Below are positions 24,839-33,759 of a DNA stretch of 64,000 nt, piece after piece. Source of the stretch: DATBDM01 sp034664425 (GTDB lineage: Bacteria; Actinomycetota; Thermoleophilia; Solirubrobacterales; Solirubrobacteraceae). Position numbers and translations under genes: made by a program. How positions within the stretch are numbered: the stretch's first letter is position 1; every line of letters starts with the position of its first letter. The notes under the pieces are model-generated. The model saw only the letters and a list, made by a program, of their open reading frames with translations, was not told the origin of the DNA and searched no databases. The stretch covers positions 18,806 through 82,805 of the forward strand of contig JAXDHR010000037.1 in NCBI GenBank assembly GCA_034664425.1. The letters are read 5' to 3'.

Positions 24839-26018
24839 CCCCGCCGCGGTCGCGCAGCGCCCACGCGGCGCCGATCCCGGCGAGTGCGACGGCGGCGCCC
24901 GACAGCGCGAACACCGCCCGCGGTCCGAGGTTGGCCGCGAGTGCGGCCGAGAGCGCGAACGCCGCGACGAAGGCGGCGGCATCGGCGGAGTCCTTGAAGC
25001 CGAAGACGCGGCCGCGGGCGTGCTCGGGCACGGCGCGCTGGAGCAGCTGCTGCTCGTGCACGAGCGAGAGCGCCGACCCGAAGCCGGTGACGGCGAACGA
25101 GATGCCCGCGACGAGCAGCGAGGGGGCGATCGCCGAAGTCAGCAGTCCGGCGGCGGCGAACGCGAAGCCGATCAGATACCGCCGCCGGTAGGCGCTGACG
25201 GCGTCCTCGCGCGCGCTCCACGCCGACGCGCCGACCGCGCCGGCCGAGAACAACCCGACCAGCAGCGCGAAGCCCTGGGCGCCGGCGTGCAGCGAGCCGC
25301 GCGCCAGCAGCGGCTCGACGACGTTCATCAGGGCGCCGGCCATCACGGACGCCATCGAGGCGGCCAGCAGTACCCGCACGCCGCTCGTGGTGCGCAGCAC
25401 CTGCAGCCCGTCGCGCAGGTGCGCGATCACGCCGCCGGCCGCGCGCTCGGCGCGCTCGGCCACGTCGGGCAGGCTCAGCGCGACGGCCGCGGAGATCGCG
25501 AAGGTCACCGCGTTGACGCGCACGACGTCGACCGCGCCGGCGAACGCGAACAGGGCGGCCGCGATCACGGGCCCGATGAGCGTGCCGATCTCGTCCAGCG
25601 CGCCCCAGGTGCCGATCGCGCTGCCGAGCCGGTCCAGGCCCGCGAGCGCCGGCAGCGCGCACTTGGACGCGGGCCGGTAGAGGGTCGTGCCAACGCCGGC
25701 CAGCAGCGCGAAGCCGACCGTGCCGGCGAACCCGTCCGCGGCGGCGACGCCGAAGAACGCCACGGCGCGCACCACGTCGGCGGCCAGCATCATCCTGCGC
25801 GGGCTGACGCGGTCGGCGAGGGCGCCCGCGAGCGGCGCCAGCAGCACGCTGGGCAGGAAGTCGGCGGTCAGCACGAGCGCGATCGCCCACGGTGAATGCA
25901 GCCGGTCGTAGGCGAGCACCAGCAGCGCGATGTAGCCGGCTGCGGTGCCGAGCGAGGACTGCAGATGGCTCAGCAGCAGTCGCCGTAGCGCGCCGCGCGT
26001 GCGCAGCAGCGTCAGCAT
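24789..26018 (-). CDS. MFS transporter
   Basis: This 409-residue protein has about 12 membrane helices and major facilitator features: an early LVLTADFLPSVLLAPLAGALADRVSPRRMMLAADVVRA (the loop 2-3 Asp-Arg-x3-Arg-Arg motif), a GALDEIGTLIGPVIAA helix and a second-half LVHEQQLLQRAVPEHARGRVFG loop. It looks like an efflux pump of the MFS-3 type; the substrate cannot be read. ATG 26018 is chosen over an upstream start that would add a hydrophilic decapeptide. It converges on the phosphatase gene and overlaps its end by 50 bp. Confidence 0.82.
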   Translation of the reverse strand: MLTLLRTRGALRRLLLSHLQSSLGTAAGYIALLVLAYDRLHSPWAIALVLTADFLPSVLLAPLAGALADRVSPRRMMLAADVVRAVAFFGVAAADGFAGTVGFALLAGVGTTLYRPASKCALPALAGLDRLGSAIGTWGALDEIGTLIGPVIAAALFAFAGAVDVVRVNAVTFAISAAVALSLPDVAERAERAAGGVIAHLRDGLQVLRTTSGVRVLLAASMASVMAGALMNVVEPLLARGSLHAGAQGFALLVGLFSAGAVGASAWSAREDAVSAYRRRYLIGFAFAAAGLLTSAIAPSLLVAGISFAVTGFGSALSLVHEQQLLQRAVPEHARGRVFGFKDSADAAAFVAAFALSAALAANLGPRAVFALSGAAVALAGIGAAWALRDRGGAMGREAVAAAGSRPRG

Positions 26019-26202
26019 CGGAGAACGGCGGCGGGGCCGATGGCCCAAGGTGCCAACGGCCCCGCGCCAAGTGGACTAGCCCCGCTTCTGCGGCATGTGC
26101 CTTCACCCCCGGTGTGACCGACCCGCTCGACCGCGCGAGCGTATCGGAAGCCGCGGCGTGCCGCTCGGCACATCTGACCGGTGGATGCGGGATCGAGCTC
26201 GG

Positions 26203-27018
26203 CTACGACGCCACCGAGGCGTACATCTCCGGCCGTCGATCGCCGAACGCGTCGGCGCGCTCGGTCAGGCGCTTGTCGAGCGCCGGCTCGAGATCGACGT
26301 CGGCCAGCAGCAGCCCGGGCGCGCGGGTCTCGGCGGCCACCCAGCCGTCGACGCCGACGATCGTCGACCCGCCGGTCCACTCGAGCCCGCGCTCGGTGCC
26401 GAGGCGGTCGGCGCAGGCGACGGCGATCCGGTTCACGCGTGCGGCCGCCATCGCGATCAGCGCCTCCGGCGGGCGCTCGCCGTCGGGGCGCGGGACCAGC
26501 GGCCAGTTCGTGGGCACGGCGAGCAGCTGGGCTCCCGCGAGCGCGACCACGCGGGTCAACTCGGGGAACTCGAGGTCGTAGCAGATGACCACGGCGACGC
26601 GGCCGACGCGCGTCTCGATGACCGGCGGCGCCTCCGTGCCCGGCTCGAACAGCAGCTTCTCGCCGTCCCAGAGGTGCAGCTTGCGATAGACGGCGCGCAG
26701 GCCGCCGGCGTCGAGCAGCGCCGCGCTGTTGTAGATGCTCCCGTCCTCGCCGCGCTCGCAGAAGCCGGCGACGATCACGACGTCGGCACCCGCGGCCTCG
26801 TCCGCCCACTCCTCGAGAATGGGGTCGTCGCGACCGATCGCCGCCGCCGCGACCTCCTGGCGCGACGCGAACAGATAACCGGAGGTGATCAGCTCGGGCA
26901 GCACGACGACGTCCGCGCCCGCGGCCGTCGCCTCGCGGATGGCGGCGAGCGCCAGCGTCCGGTTGGCCTCGACGTCGCCGAGCGTCGGCGCCAGCTGCTG
27001 GACCGCGATGCGCGTCAT
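26203..27018 (-). CDS. Carbon-nitrogen hydrolase (nitrilase superfamily)
   Basis: This 271-residue amidase has the full Glu-Lys-Cys triad: VVLPELITSGYL (Glu near 45), VYRKLHLWDGEKLLF (Lys near 116) and VVICYDLEFPEL (Cys near 150). The pattern matches omega-amidase or N-carbamoyl-type branches, which hydrolyse small amides. It starts in a 4-bp overlap with an APC permease gene, so the permease probably brings in an amide, amino acid or amine whose C-N bond is cut here. Confidence 0.87.
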   Translation of the reverse strand: MTRIAVQQLAPTLGDVEANRTLALAAIREATAAGADVVVLPELITSGYLFASRQEVAAAAIGRDDPILEEWADEAAGADVVIVAGFCERGEDGSIYNSAALLDAGGLRAVYRKLHLWDGEKLLFEPGTEAPPVIETRVGRVAVVICYDLEFPELTRVVALAGAQLLAVPTNWPLVPRPDGERPPEALIAMAAARVNRIAVACADRLGTERGLEWTGGSTIVGVDGWVAAETRAPGLLLADVDLEPALDKRLTERADAFGDRRPEMYASVAS

Positions 27019-28439
27019 GCCGAGGATGTTGCCAGGCCGGCGCGGACGCGTCCGGCCAGGCCGGGCGCGAACGCGACGACTCCGGCGCCGATCACGAGCC
27101 AGGCCAGCACGAGCCAGCCGAAGTAGGAGTACGGCGAGGCCACGTGGACGACGTTCTTGTAGATCGTGTAGATCACGAACGCGCCGCCGAGCGCGGGGAT
27201 CAGCACCTGCCAGCTCGGTGCCTTCGCCGGGCCGCTGAAGAACAGGTACCGGATCGCCCCGGCTGTGGCCAGTACGTAGGCGACGAGGAGCGAGATCGTG
27301 CCGAGCGTCAGCGCGTAGAAGGTGGCGTCGAGCACCGATGAGCCGGCGATCCGCTGGCCTACCAGGCCGAGCCCGATGACGACGAGGATGGCGGCGAGCG
27401 CTCGCGACGGCTGGCCGTGGCGTGACAGCCTCGCGAGGCCGCCGGTGTTGCCGGTCGCGTCGCGGTTGAGGGCATAGAGGATCCGGGCGGCGCCGCTCGC
27501 CGTGCCGAGCGAGATCGCCAGCAGGCTGATCGTCGCCATCAGGGTCAGCACGTCGGCGTAGGCCGAGCCGATGTAGGCCTTGCCGAGGTCGCCGAACGGC
27601 GAGCCGTCGACGTACGCCTTCACGCCCGCCGCGTCTGTGCCATAGCCGAGCGACTGTGCCGCCGCGGTCAGCAGGTAGAACGCGCCGACGACGATGACGG
27701 CCACGCGGATCGCGCGCGGGATCTCGGTCTTCGGGCTCGAGGTCTCCTCCCCGAGCGCGGCGGCGCCCTCGAAGCCGGCGAACGCGAGGAACCCGTACAC
27801 GGCCGCGGACGCGATCGTGCCGATGCCGGCCCCCTGGGGCAGCTGCAGGAAGTGGGCGTTGAACGTCTGCCCGCGCGGCCCGTGGCCGAAGATCAGCGTC
27901 GCGAGGATCACCACGCTGAGGATCGTCACCAGCACCGCGCCGAGGACCTCGGAGGCCAGCAGCGAGCGGGTGATGATGCGGATCTCGTTGAACGCCAGCG
28001 CGCAGACGCCCGCGAGCCCGATCAGAGCGATCCACACCCATTCGCTCGTGTGCAGGATGCCGACGTCGCCGAGGAACTGGCCACCGAACAACCCGATCTC
28101 GATCGTCGAGCCGCAGCCGATCGCGGTGTACGCCCCGAGCAGCGCCCAGCCGGCGAGGAAGCCGAAGCGCGGTCCGAGCGTGACGCCGACGAGCGCGTAG
28201 ACGGAGCCGGTATGGGCGATGTGCTGCGAGAGCCTGACGAAGGCGTAGGCGACCAGCGCCACGCCGATGACCGCGAAGATGAACGACAGCGTCACCCCGC
28301 GCCCGATGATCCCGGCTGCACCCGTTCCGAGCAGCGCGATCGCGCCGACCGGGCCGATCAGGCCGACGGAGAAGGCCGCCGCGTCGACGAGTTTGAGCTC
28401 CTGGTGCATGCCCTGGCCGGGCGGCGTGGTCGCTGACAT
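27015..28439 (-). CDS. APC-family amino acid permease
   Basis: This 474-residue transporter has about 12 helices, with LKLVDAAAFSVGLIGPVGAIALLG at the start, the HTGSVYALVGVTLGPRFGFLAGWALL stretch that marks amino acid permeases of the APC superfamily, and YGFLAFAGFEGAAALGEETSSPKTEIPRAI, a strong family signature. ATG 28439 is supported by TAGCTT 7 bp upstream; another ATG at 28496 would add 19 residues. It is co-transcribed with a nitrilase-type amidase. Confidence 0.85.
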   Translation of the reverse strand: MSATTPPGQGMHQELKLVDAAAFSVGLIGPVGAIALLGTGAAGIIGRGVTLSFIFAVIGVALVAYAFVRLSQHIAHTGSVYALVGVTLGPRFGFLAGWALLGAYTAIGCGSTIEIGLFGGQFLGDVGILHTSEWVWIALIGLAGVCALAFNEIRIITRSLLASEVLGAVLVTILSVVILATLIFGHGPRGQTFNAHFLQLPQGAGIGTIASAAVYGFLAFAGFEGAAALGEETSSPKTEIPRAIRVAVIVVGAFYLLTAAAQSLGYGTDAAGVKAYVDGSPFGDLGKAYIGSAYADVLTLMATISLLAISLGTASGAARILYALNRDATGNTGGLARLSRHGQPSRALAAILVVIGLGLVGQRIAGSSVLDATFYALTLGTISLLVAYVLATAGAIRYLFFSGPAKAPSWQVLIPALGGAFVIYTIYKNVVHVASPYSYFGWLVLAWLVIGAGVVAFAPGLAGRVRAGLATSSA

Positions 28440-28446
28440 GGGCGCG

Positions 28447-28475
28447 AAGCTAGCCGCGTTCGAGACGCTTTGCCA
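28447..28475 (-). promoter_or_regulatory. Leaderless-type promoter of the permease-amidase operon
   Basis: Read leftward: TGGCAA (28475-28470), 17-bp spacer, TAGCTT (28452-28447), then 7 bp to ATG 28439. Confidence 0.5.
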
Positions 28476-28539
28476 GGCCTTGATGTCCTCGGTCATGTCA
28501 AGGCGAGGCTTCGACGGGACGACCGGCTGCGGTGCCCGT

Positions 28540-28545
28540 TACGGT
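28540..28545 (+). promoter_or_regulatory. TACGGT -10 box of xthA
   Basis: TACGGT ends 7 bp before GTG 28553, the same spacing as at other leaderless starts here. No good -35 was found at 17 bp. Confidence 0.4.
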
Positions 28546-28552
28546 GAGACGC

Positions 28553-29416
28553 GTGCGGATCGCGACCTGGAACGTGAACTCGGTCAAGCAGCGCCTGCCG
28601 CGGCTGCTGCCCTGGCTGGACGAGCGCCGGCCCGACGTGGTCTGCCTGCAGGAGACCAAGCTCGCCGACGACAAGTTCGCCGAGCTGCTCGGCGAGGAGC
28701 TGGCCGCCCGCGGCTACGAGGTCGCCGCCCACGGCGAGGCGGCATGGAACGGCGTGGCGATCCTCTCGCGCGTCGGCCTCGCCGACGTCGTCGCCGGCAT
28801 CCCCGGCGGGCCAGGGTTCCCCCACCCCGAGGCGCGTGCCGTGGCCGCGACCTGCGGCGGGATCCGCTTCGTCTCGGTCTACGTCCCCAACGGCCGCGCG
28901 CCTGGCTCCGAGCACTACGCGTACAAGCTCGCCTGGCTCGCGGCGCTGCGCGACATGGTCGCGGCGGGGCTCGACGCGACCGTCGTCCTCGGCGACATGA
29001 ACATCGCCCCCACCGACGCCGACGTGTTCGACCCCGAGGCCTACGCCGGTCACACGCATGTGACGGCGCCGGAGCGCGCCGCGCTGGCCGAGCTGCGGGC
29101 GCTCGGCCTGCACGACGTCGTCCGCGAGCGCTGGCCCGGCGAGCGCGTGTTCAGCTACTGGGACTACCGCGCCGGCATGTTCCACCAGGACCTCGGGATG
29201 CGCATCGACCTGGTCCTCGCGTCGACGCCGGTCGCCGAGCGCGTCCAGGCGGCGTGGATCGACCGCCAGGCGCGCAAGGGCAAGGCGCCGAGCGACCACG
29301 CGCCCGTGATCGTCGACCTCGACGAGGCGCCCGACGGGGACATCGGCCCCGTCGTGCCGCCGCCCTCGGCGCCCGCCGCGCGCCGGGGCACGAAGAAGCT
29401 GCCGCAGTCACGCTGA
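28553..29416 (+). CDS. xthA: Exodeoxyribonuclease III
   Basis: This 287-residue endonuclease/exonuclease/phosphatase-fold enzyme acts in base excision repair, cutting at abasic sites and removing 3' blocks. Motifs are IATWNVNSVKQRLP, VCLQETKLAD with the metal-binding Glu, VYVPNGR, VLGDMNIAPTD with catalytic Asp and Asn, FSYWDYRAGMF and SDHAPVIVDL with the catalytic His. The last 25 or so residues, rich in Pro and basic residues, go beyond the usual length of about 260. GTG 28553 fits the TACGGT box. It converges with the LigD polymerase gene 2 bp away. Confidence 0.92.
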   Translation: MRIATWNVNSVKQRLPRLLPWLDERRPDVVCLQETKLADDKFAELLGEELAARGYEVAAHGEAAWNGVAILSRVGLADVVAGIPGGPGFPHPEARAVAATCGGIRFVSVYVPNGRAPGSEHYAYKLAWLAALRDMVAAGLDATVVLGDMNIAPTDADVFDPEAYAGHTHVTAPERAALAELRALGLHDVVRERWPGERVFSYWDYRAGMFHQDLGMRIDLVLASTPVAERVQAAWIDRQARKGKAPSDHAPVIVDLDEAPDGDIGPVVPPPSAPAARRGTKKLPQSR

Positions 29417-29417
29417 G

Positions 29418-30473
29418 TCAATGAGGCCGGTCGCGGTCGCGCGACGGCTGGACCCGCTTCGGCTCCCCCGGCATCTTCGGGTAGTCGGGCGGATACGGCA
29501 TGTCCTGGAGCCCTTCGCGCTCATAGAGGTCGAGCAGCGGCTGCAGCGAGTGCGCGGCGTCATCGATGCGCGCGTGCAGATCGCCCAGTTCGGCGAACCG
29601 CGCGGGCATGCTCTCGACCGTGAAGTCCTCGGGGGCGACCTCCGGCAGCTCGTCCCAGCGCACGGGCGCCGATACGGGCGCGCCCGGCTTCGGGCGGATG
29701 CTGTATGCCGAGGCGATCGTCCGGTCGCGCGCGTTCTGGTTGTAGTCGACGAAGATGCATTCACCGCGCTCCTCCTTCCACCACTTCGTCGTCACCTGGC
29801 CCGGGAGCCGCCGCTCGAGCTCGCGGCCGAAGGCGATCGCGGCGTGGCGCACGTCGGTGAACGTCCAGCGCGGCTCGATGCGGACGTAGATGTGGATGCC
29901 GCGGCCGCCCGAGGTCTTCGGGAAGCCGGTGTAGCCGAGGTCGCCGAGCAGCGCGCGCGCCTCCGCCGCGACGCGCACGGCGTCGGCGAAGTCGGTGCCC
30001 GGCTGGGGATCGAGGTCGAGTCGCAGCTCGTCGGGATGGTCGACGTCGTCTGCGCGCACCGGCCACGGATGGAAGGTGATCGTCCCCATCTGCGCCGCCC
30101 AGCCGACGACCGCCACCTCGCTCGGGCAGATCTCGTCGGCGTGGCGGCCCGAGGGGAACTGGATCCGCGCCGTCCCCACGTAGTCCGGCGCCCCGCGCGG
30201 GATGCGCTTCTGGAAGAACGCGTCGCCGCCGCCCTTCTCGCGCGTGGAGAGCACGATGCCGGGATGCACGCCCTTCGGCCAGCGCTCGAGCGTGGTCGGC
30301 CGCCGTGCGAGCGCGCGCATGATGCCGTCGCCGACGCTGAGGTAGTAGTTGACGACGTCGAGCTTGGTCACCGGACCCGTGTGCTCGGTCGGCGGGAAGA
30401 TCACGCGGTCGGGGCTCGACACGCGCAGCTCGCGGCCGCCGGCGTCGACGATCGTGGCGTCGGGCGAGGGCAT
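29418..30473 (-). CDS. LigD-type DNA polymerase/primase domain protein
   Basis: This 351-residue protein is a stand-alone version of the polymerase domain of DNA ligase D, an archaeo-eukaryotic primase-type enzyme that fills gaps or adds ribonucleotides during non-homologous end joining. Key parts are RWPKGVHPG, FFQKRIPRGAPDYV, LRLDLDPQPG with the catalytic Asp-x-Asp, and KTSGGRGIHIYV. No ligase or phosphoesterase domain is fused, although a ligase sits at 11434-12399. ATG 30473 has TAGAAC 7 bp upstream. Ku is not found in the window. Confidence 0.9.
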   Translation of the reverse strand: MPSPDATIVDAGGRELRVSSPDRVIFPPTEHTGPVTKLDVVNYYLSVGDGIMRALARRPTTLERWPKGVHPGIVLSTREKGGGDAFFQKRIPRGAPDYVGTARIQFPSGRHADEICPSEVAVVGWAAQMGTITFHPWPVRADDVDHPDELRLDLDPQPGTDFADAVRVAAEARALLGDLGYTGFPKTSGGRGIHIYVRIEPRWTFTDVRHAAIAFGRELERRLPGQVTTKWWKEERGECIFVDYNQNARDRTIASAYSIRPKPGAPVSAPVRWDELPEVAPEDFTVESMPARFAELGDLHARIDDAAHSLQPLLDLYEREGLQDMPYPPDYPKMPGEPKRVQPSRDRDRPH

Positions 30474-30595
30474 GCCAGGAGTTCTACGGCATCTACCGCC
30501 CAGCAGCCGCGCGCGCATGCGGTCGAGCACGCGCCAGCTACGATCGTCCCCCGGACGACGTCGCGCCGGTCTCCTGGGTATAGGTGGTGCAACCG

Positions 30596-32635
30596 ATGAA
30601 CTTCCGCAGCCTGTACCAGCACGGCTTCGCGCGTGTCGCGGCGTGCACCGAGCGCGTCGCGATCGCCGACCCGCCGGCCAATGCCGAAGCCGTCCTGCGC
30701 CAGGCGCGCGCCTGCTCCGAGGAGGGCGTGGCGGTCGCCCTGTTCCCCGAGCTGTGCCTCTCGGGCTACTCGATCGAGGACCTGCTGATGCAGGACGCCG
30801 TCCTCGACGGCGTCGAGGCCGCGCTGCAGAGCGTGGTCGAGGGATCGCGCGACCTGCTGCCGGTGCTGGTCGTCGGCGCGCCGCTGCAACGTCGCAACCG
30901 CATCTACAACTGCGCGCTCGTCATCCACCGCGGCCGCGTGCTGGGCGTCGCCCCGAAGTCCTACCTGCCGACCTACCGCGAGTTCTACGAGCGCCGCCAG
31001 CTCGCCGCGGGCGACGATCAGCGCGGCGAGATCCGCATCGCCGGCGAGGACGTGCCGTTCGGCCCGGACCTGCTGTTCGCCGCTCAGGACGTTCCCGGGC
31101 TGATCATCCACGTCGAGGTCTGCGAGGACCTGTGGGTACCGATCCCTCCGAGCTCCGAGGCCGCGCTGGCGGGAGCGACGCTGCTGCTCAACCTCTCCGG
31201 CAGCCCGATCACCGTCGGTCGCGCCGAGGACCGCAAGCTGCTCTGCCGGGCGCAGTCCTCCCGCTGCCTCGCCGCCTACCTCTACGCGGCCGCCGGCCAG
31301 GGCGAGTCCAGCACGGACCTGTCGTGGGACGGCCAGACGACGATCTACGAGAACGGCGTACTGCTCGCCGAGAGCGACCGCTTCCCAGACGGCGACCGGC
31401 ACTCGGTCGCCGACGTCGACCTCGACCTGCTGCGCCTGGAACGGCTGCGGATGGGGACCTTCGACGACAACCGGCGCACCCACGCCGGGCGCGTCGAGAC
31501 GTTCCGGCGCGTCCCGTTCTCGCTCGAGGCGCCGGACCGCGACCTCGGACTGCGCCGGACGGTCGAGCGCTTCCCGTTCGTGCCGAGCGATGTCGACCGG
31601 CTGGCGCTCGACTGCTACGAGGCCTACAACATCCAGGTCTCGGGCCTCGAGCAGCGCCTGTCGGCGATCGGCGATCCGAAGGTCGTGATCGGGGTCTCCG
31701 GGGGCCTCGACTCGACTCACGCGCTGCTCGTCGCCGCCCGGGCGATGGACCGGGCCGGGCGCCCCCGCGGCGACATCCTGGCGTTCACGCTGCCCGGGTT
31801 CGCGACGGGCGATCAGACGAAGGGGAACGCGCACAAGCTGATGCGCACGCTGGGCGTGACGGCGCAGGAGCTCGACATCACGCCGACGGCACGGCTGATG
31901 CTCGAGGAGATCGACCACCCGTTCGCCAGGGGCGAGCCCGACTACGACGTCACCTTCGAGAACGTGCAGGCCGGCCTGCGCACGGACTACCTGTTCCGGA
32001 TCGCCAACCAGCGTGGCGGGATCGTGCTCGGCACCGGCGACCTGTCGGAGCTCTCGCTCGGCTGGGCCACCTACGGAGTCGGCGACCAGATGAGCCACTA
32101 CAACGTCAACGGCGGCGTCCCGAAGACGCTCATCCAGCACCTGATCCGCTGGGTGATCAGCTCGCAGCAGTTCGACGACGAGGTCGGCGAGACGCTCGGC
32201 GCGATCCTCGACACCGAGATCAGCCCGGAGCTCGTGCCAGGCGAGGAGCTCCAGTCCACCGAGTCGCAGATCGGCCCCTACGCGCTGCACGACTTCTCGC
32301 TCTTCCACATCCTGCGCTATGGCTTCCGGCCGTCGAAGATCGGCTTCCTCGCCTGGCACGCGTGGCACGACGTCGACGCCGGCGACTGGCCGCCGAACTT
32401 CCCAGCGGCCAAGCGCGCCGCCTACGACCTGGCCGACATCCGGCAGTGGCTCGACGTCTTCTGCCGGCGCTACTTCGCGTTCGCGCAGTTCAAGCGCTCG
32501 GCGCTGCCCAACGGCCCCAAGGTCTCGGCCGGCGGCTCGCTGTCGCCACGCGGCGACTGGCGTGCACCCTCGGACGGCAACGCCGCGGCGTGGCTGCGCG
32601 ACCTCGAGCGCTGGGACCCGGACGCCTGGAGCTAG
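30596..32635 (+). CDS. nadE: Glutamine-dependent NAD(+) synthase
   Basis: This 679-residue enzyme makes NAD from nicotinic acid adenine dinucleotide, ATP and glutamine. The N-terminal nitrilase-like glutaminase has Glu in ALFPELCLSGYS, Lys in VAPKSYLPTYREFYE and Cys in VEVCEDLWVP. The C-terminal synthetase domain has the ATP-pyrophosphatase loop GVSGGLDSTHALLV and later GTGDLSELSLGW. Length and order match the large actinobacterial form with an ammonia tunnel. ATG 30596 is preceded by AGGTGG. The last 4 bp overlap a convergent hydrolase gene. Confidence 0.96.
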   Translation: MNFRSLYQHGFARVAACTERVAIADPPANAEAVLRQARACSEEGVAVALFPELCLSGYSIEDLLMQDAVLDGVEAALQSVVEGSRDLLPVLVVGAPLQRRNRIYNCALVIHRGRVLGVAPKSYLPTYREFYERRQLAAGDDQRGEIRIAGEDVPFGPDLLFAAQDVPGLIIHVEVCEDLWVPIPPSSEAALAGATLLLNLSGSPITVGRAEDRKLLCRAQSSRCLAAYLYAAAGQGESSTDLSWDGQTTIYENGVLLAESDRFPDGDRHSVADVDLDLLRLERLRMGTFDDNRRTHAGRVETFRRVPFSLEAPDRDLGLRRTVERFPFVPSDVDRLALDCYEAYNIQVSGLEQRLSAIGDPKVVIGVSGGLDSTHALLVAARAMDRAGRPRGDILAFTLPGFATGDQTKGNAHKLMRTLGVTAQELDITPTARLMLEEIDHPFARGEPDYDVTFENVQAGLRTDYLFRIANQRGGIVLGTGDLSELSLGWATYGVGDQMSHYNVNGGVPKTLIQHLIRWVISSQQFDDEVGETLGAILDTEISPELVPGEELQSTESQIGPYALHDFSLFHILRYGFRPSKIGFLAWHAWHDVDAGDWPPNFPAAKRAAYDLADIRQWLDVFCRRYFAFAQFKRSALPNGPKVSAGGSLSPRGDWRAPSDGNAAAWLRDLERWDPDAWS

Positions 32636-33189
32636 GGAGCGAGGAGCTCCGGCACGCGCTGGGCGTCGATGATGTTCGCGCTCATGTTGGTCTCCATCAG
32701 GCGCAGAGCCGCCTCCGCGAGGTCTTCGTGGATGTGGGCGACGGCGTCACGCGGCACGGTCACCTCGAAGTGCCGGATGTACGCGTCGAGCGCCGAGTAG
32801 AGGATGCACTGCTCGGTGACCTGGCCGACGAGGACGAGCTCGGTGACCTCGAACTCGCGCAGCAGGTACTCGAGCTGCGTCGAGTAGAACACCGAGTGGC
32901 GCGCCTTGACCAGGAACGGGACCTCGCTCGGCGGCCTGATCGGCTCCACGAGCGACGGATCGCCCGCGAGGGCCCACTCGGTGAGCTTGCTGCGCCCCGC
33001 CGTCCAGTCGCCATGGTTGTCGTTGACGTAGACGACCGGGGCGCCCGCCCCGCGCGCGCTCTCGATCATGTCCGCGATCACCGGGACGACGCCGCGTGCC
33101 GATTCCTTCAGCCGGTCTGCATCGGGATGCTCGTAGCGGTTGAGCATGTCGACGACGATCAGCGCTGCCTTGGAGGAGCCGTTGTTCAT
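32632..33189 (-). CDS. Isochorismatase-family cysteine hydrolase
   Basis: This 185-residue protein has the isochorismatase fold with a likely Asp-Lys-Cys triad: ALIVVDMLNRY (Asp 14), FLVKARHSVFYST (Lys) and VTEQCILYSALDAY (Cys). Family members include nicotinamidases, N-carbamoylsarcosine amidases and peroxyureidoacrylate amidases. Its end overlaps the convergent NAD synthase gene; nicotinamide salvage is tempting, but the zinc-binding pattern of true nicotinamidases was not recognised. Confidence 0.8.
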   Translation of the reverse strand: MNNGSSKAALIVVDMLNRYEHPDADRLKESARGVVPVIADMIESARGAGAPVVYVNDNHGDWTAGRSKLTEWALAGDPSLVEPIRPPSEVPFLVKARHSVFYSTQLEYLLREFEVTELVLVGQVTEQCILYSALDAYIRHFEVTVPRDAVAHIHEDLAEAALRLMETNMSANIIDAQRVPELLAP

Positions 33190-33366
33190 GTCCCCGGCCT
33201 ACCCGGGAAGCGCCCGCGCATCGCAGCGGTCCGCTCGCGCCGAGGCGAGGCCGTGCCTGACCGGGCGCGTCTGCGGACAGTGCTGCGACATCGATCGTTT
33301 CGGTGGCGGCGACGGTGGTGACCCCAAACGAAGACGCCCGATCACTGCAAGGGGAGGCACCTCCAC

Positions 33367-33759
33367 ATGAGTCGGAAAGCGGCCATCACGGTGCAGCGCT
33401 CGCGCGAGGACGTGCAGCAGCTGTGGGCCAGCTCGCAATACCGGCCGTCGTACATCGACGGCGCGGACGCGGCGGTCACGTTCAAGGACGCGCCCGGCGA
33501 TCGCGGCACGGAGATCCACGTCGACCTCACGCACGGCGCCCCGGGCGGCAAGCTCGGCGACGTCGTCCAGAACCTGGTCGGGAGCGCGCCGCTACCGAAG
33601 GTCAAGGACGATCTGCGCCGCTTCAAGCAGCACGTCGAGACCGGCGAGATCCCCCGCTCGGACGGCACTCCCGAGGGTGAGCTGGCCGAGCGCAAGCTCA
33701 AGCAGCGCCCGGCGCAGCCGCTGGCGGAGTCCGAACTGGAGAAGGCGGGCGTGCGATGA
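33367..33759 (+). CDS. Short SRPBCC-like protein
   Basis: This 130-residue protein resembles the short cyclase/START-like (SRPBCC) proteins found next to alcohol dehydrogenases in actinobacteria: an N-terminal AAITVQRSREDVQQLW strand-helix, then AAVTFKDAPGDRGTEIHVDL and a helical DDLRRFKQHVETGEIPRSDG. A strong GGGGAGG site precedes the ATG. It overlaps the following dehydrogenase by 4 bp. Its ligand is unknown; the link to a dehydrogenase suggests carrying or sensing a small hydrophobic molecule. Confidence 0.65.
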   Translation: MSRKAAITVQRSREDVQQLWASSQYRPSYIDGADAAVTFKDAPGDRGTEIHVDLTHGAPGGKLGDVVQNLVGSAPLPKVKDDLRRFKQHVETGEIPRSDGTPEGELAERKLKQRPAQPLAESELEKAGVR

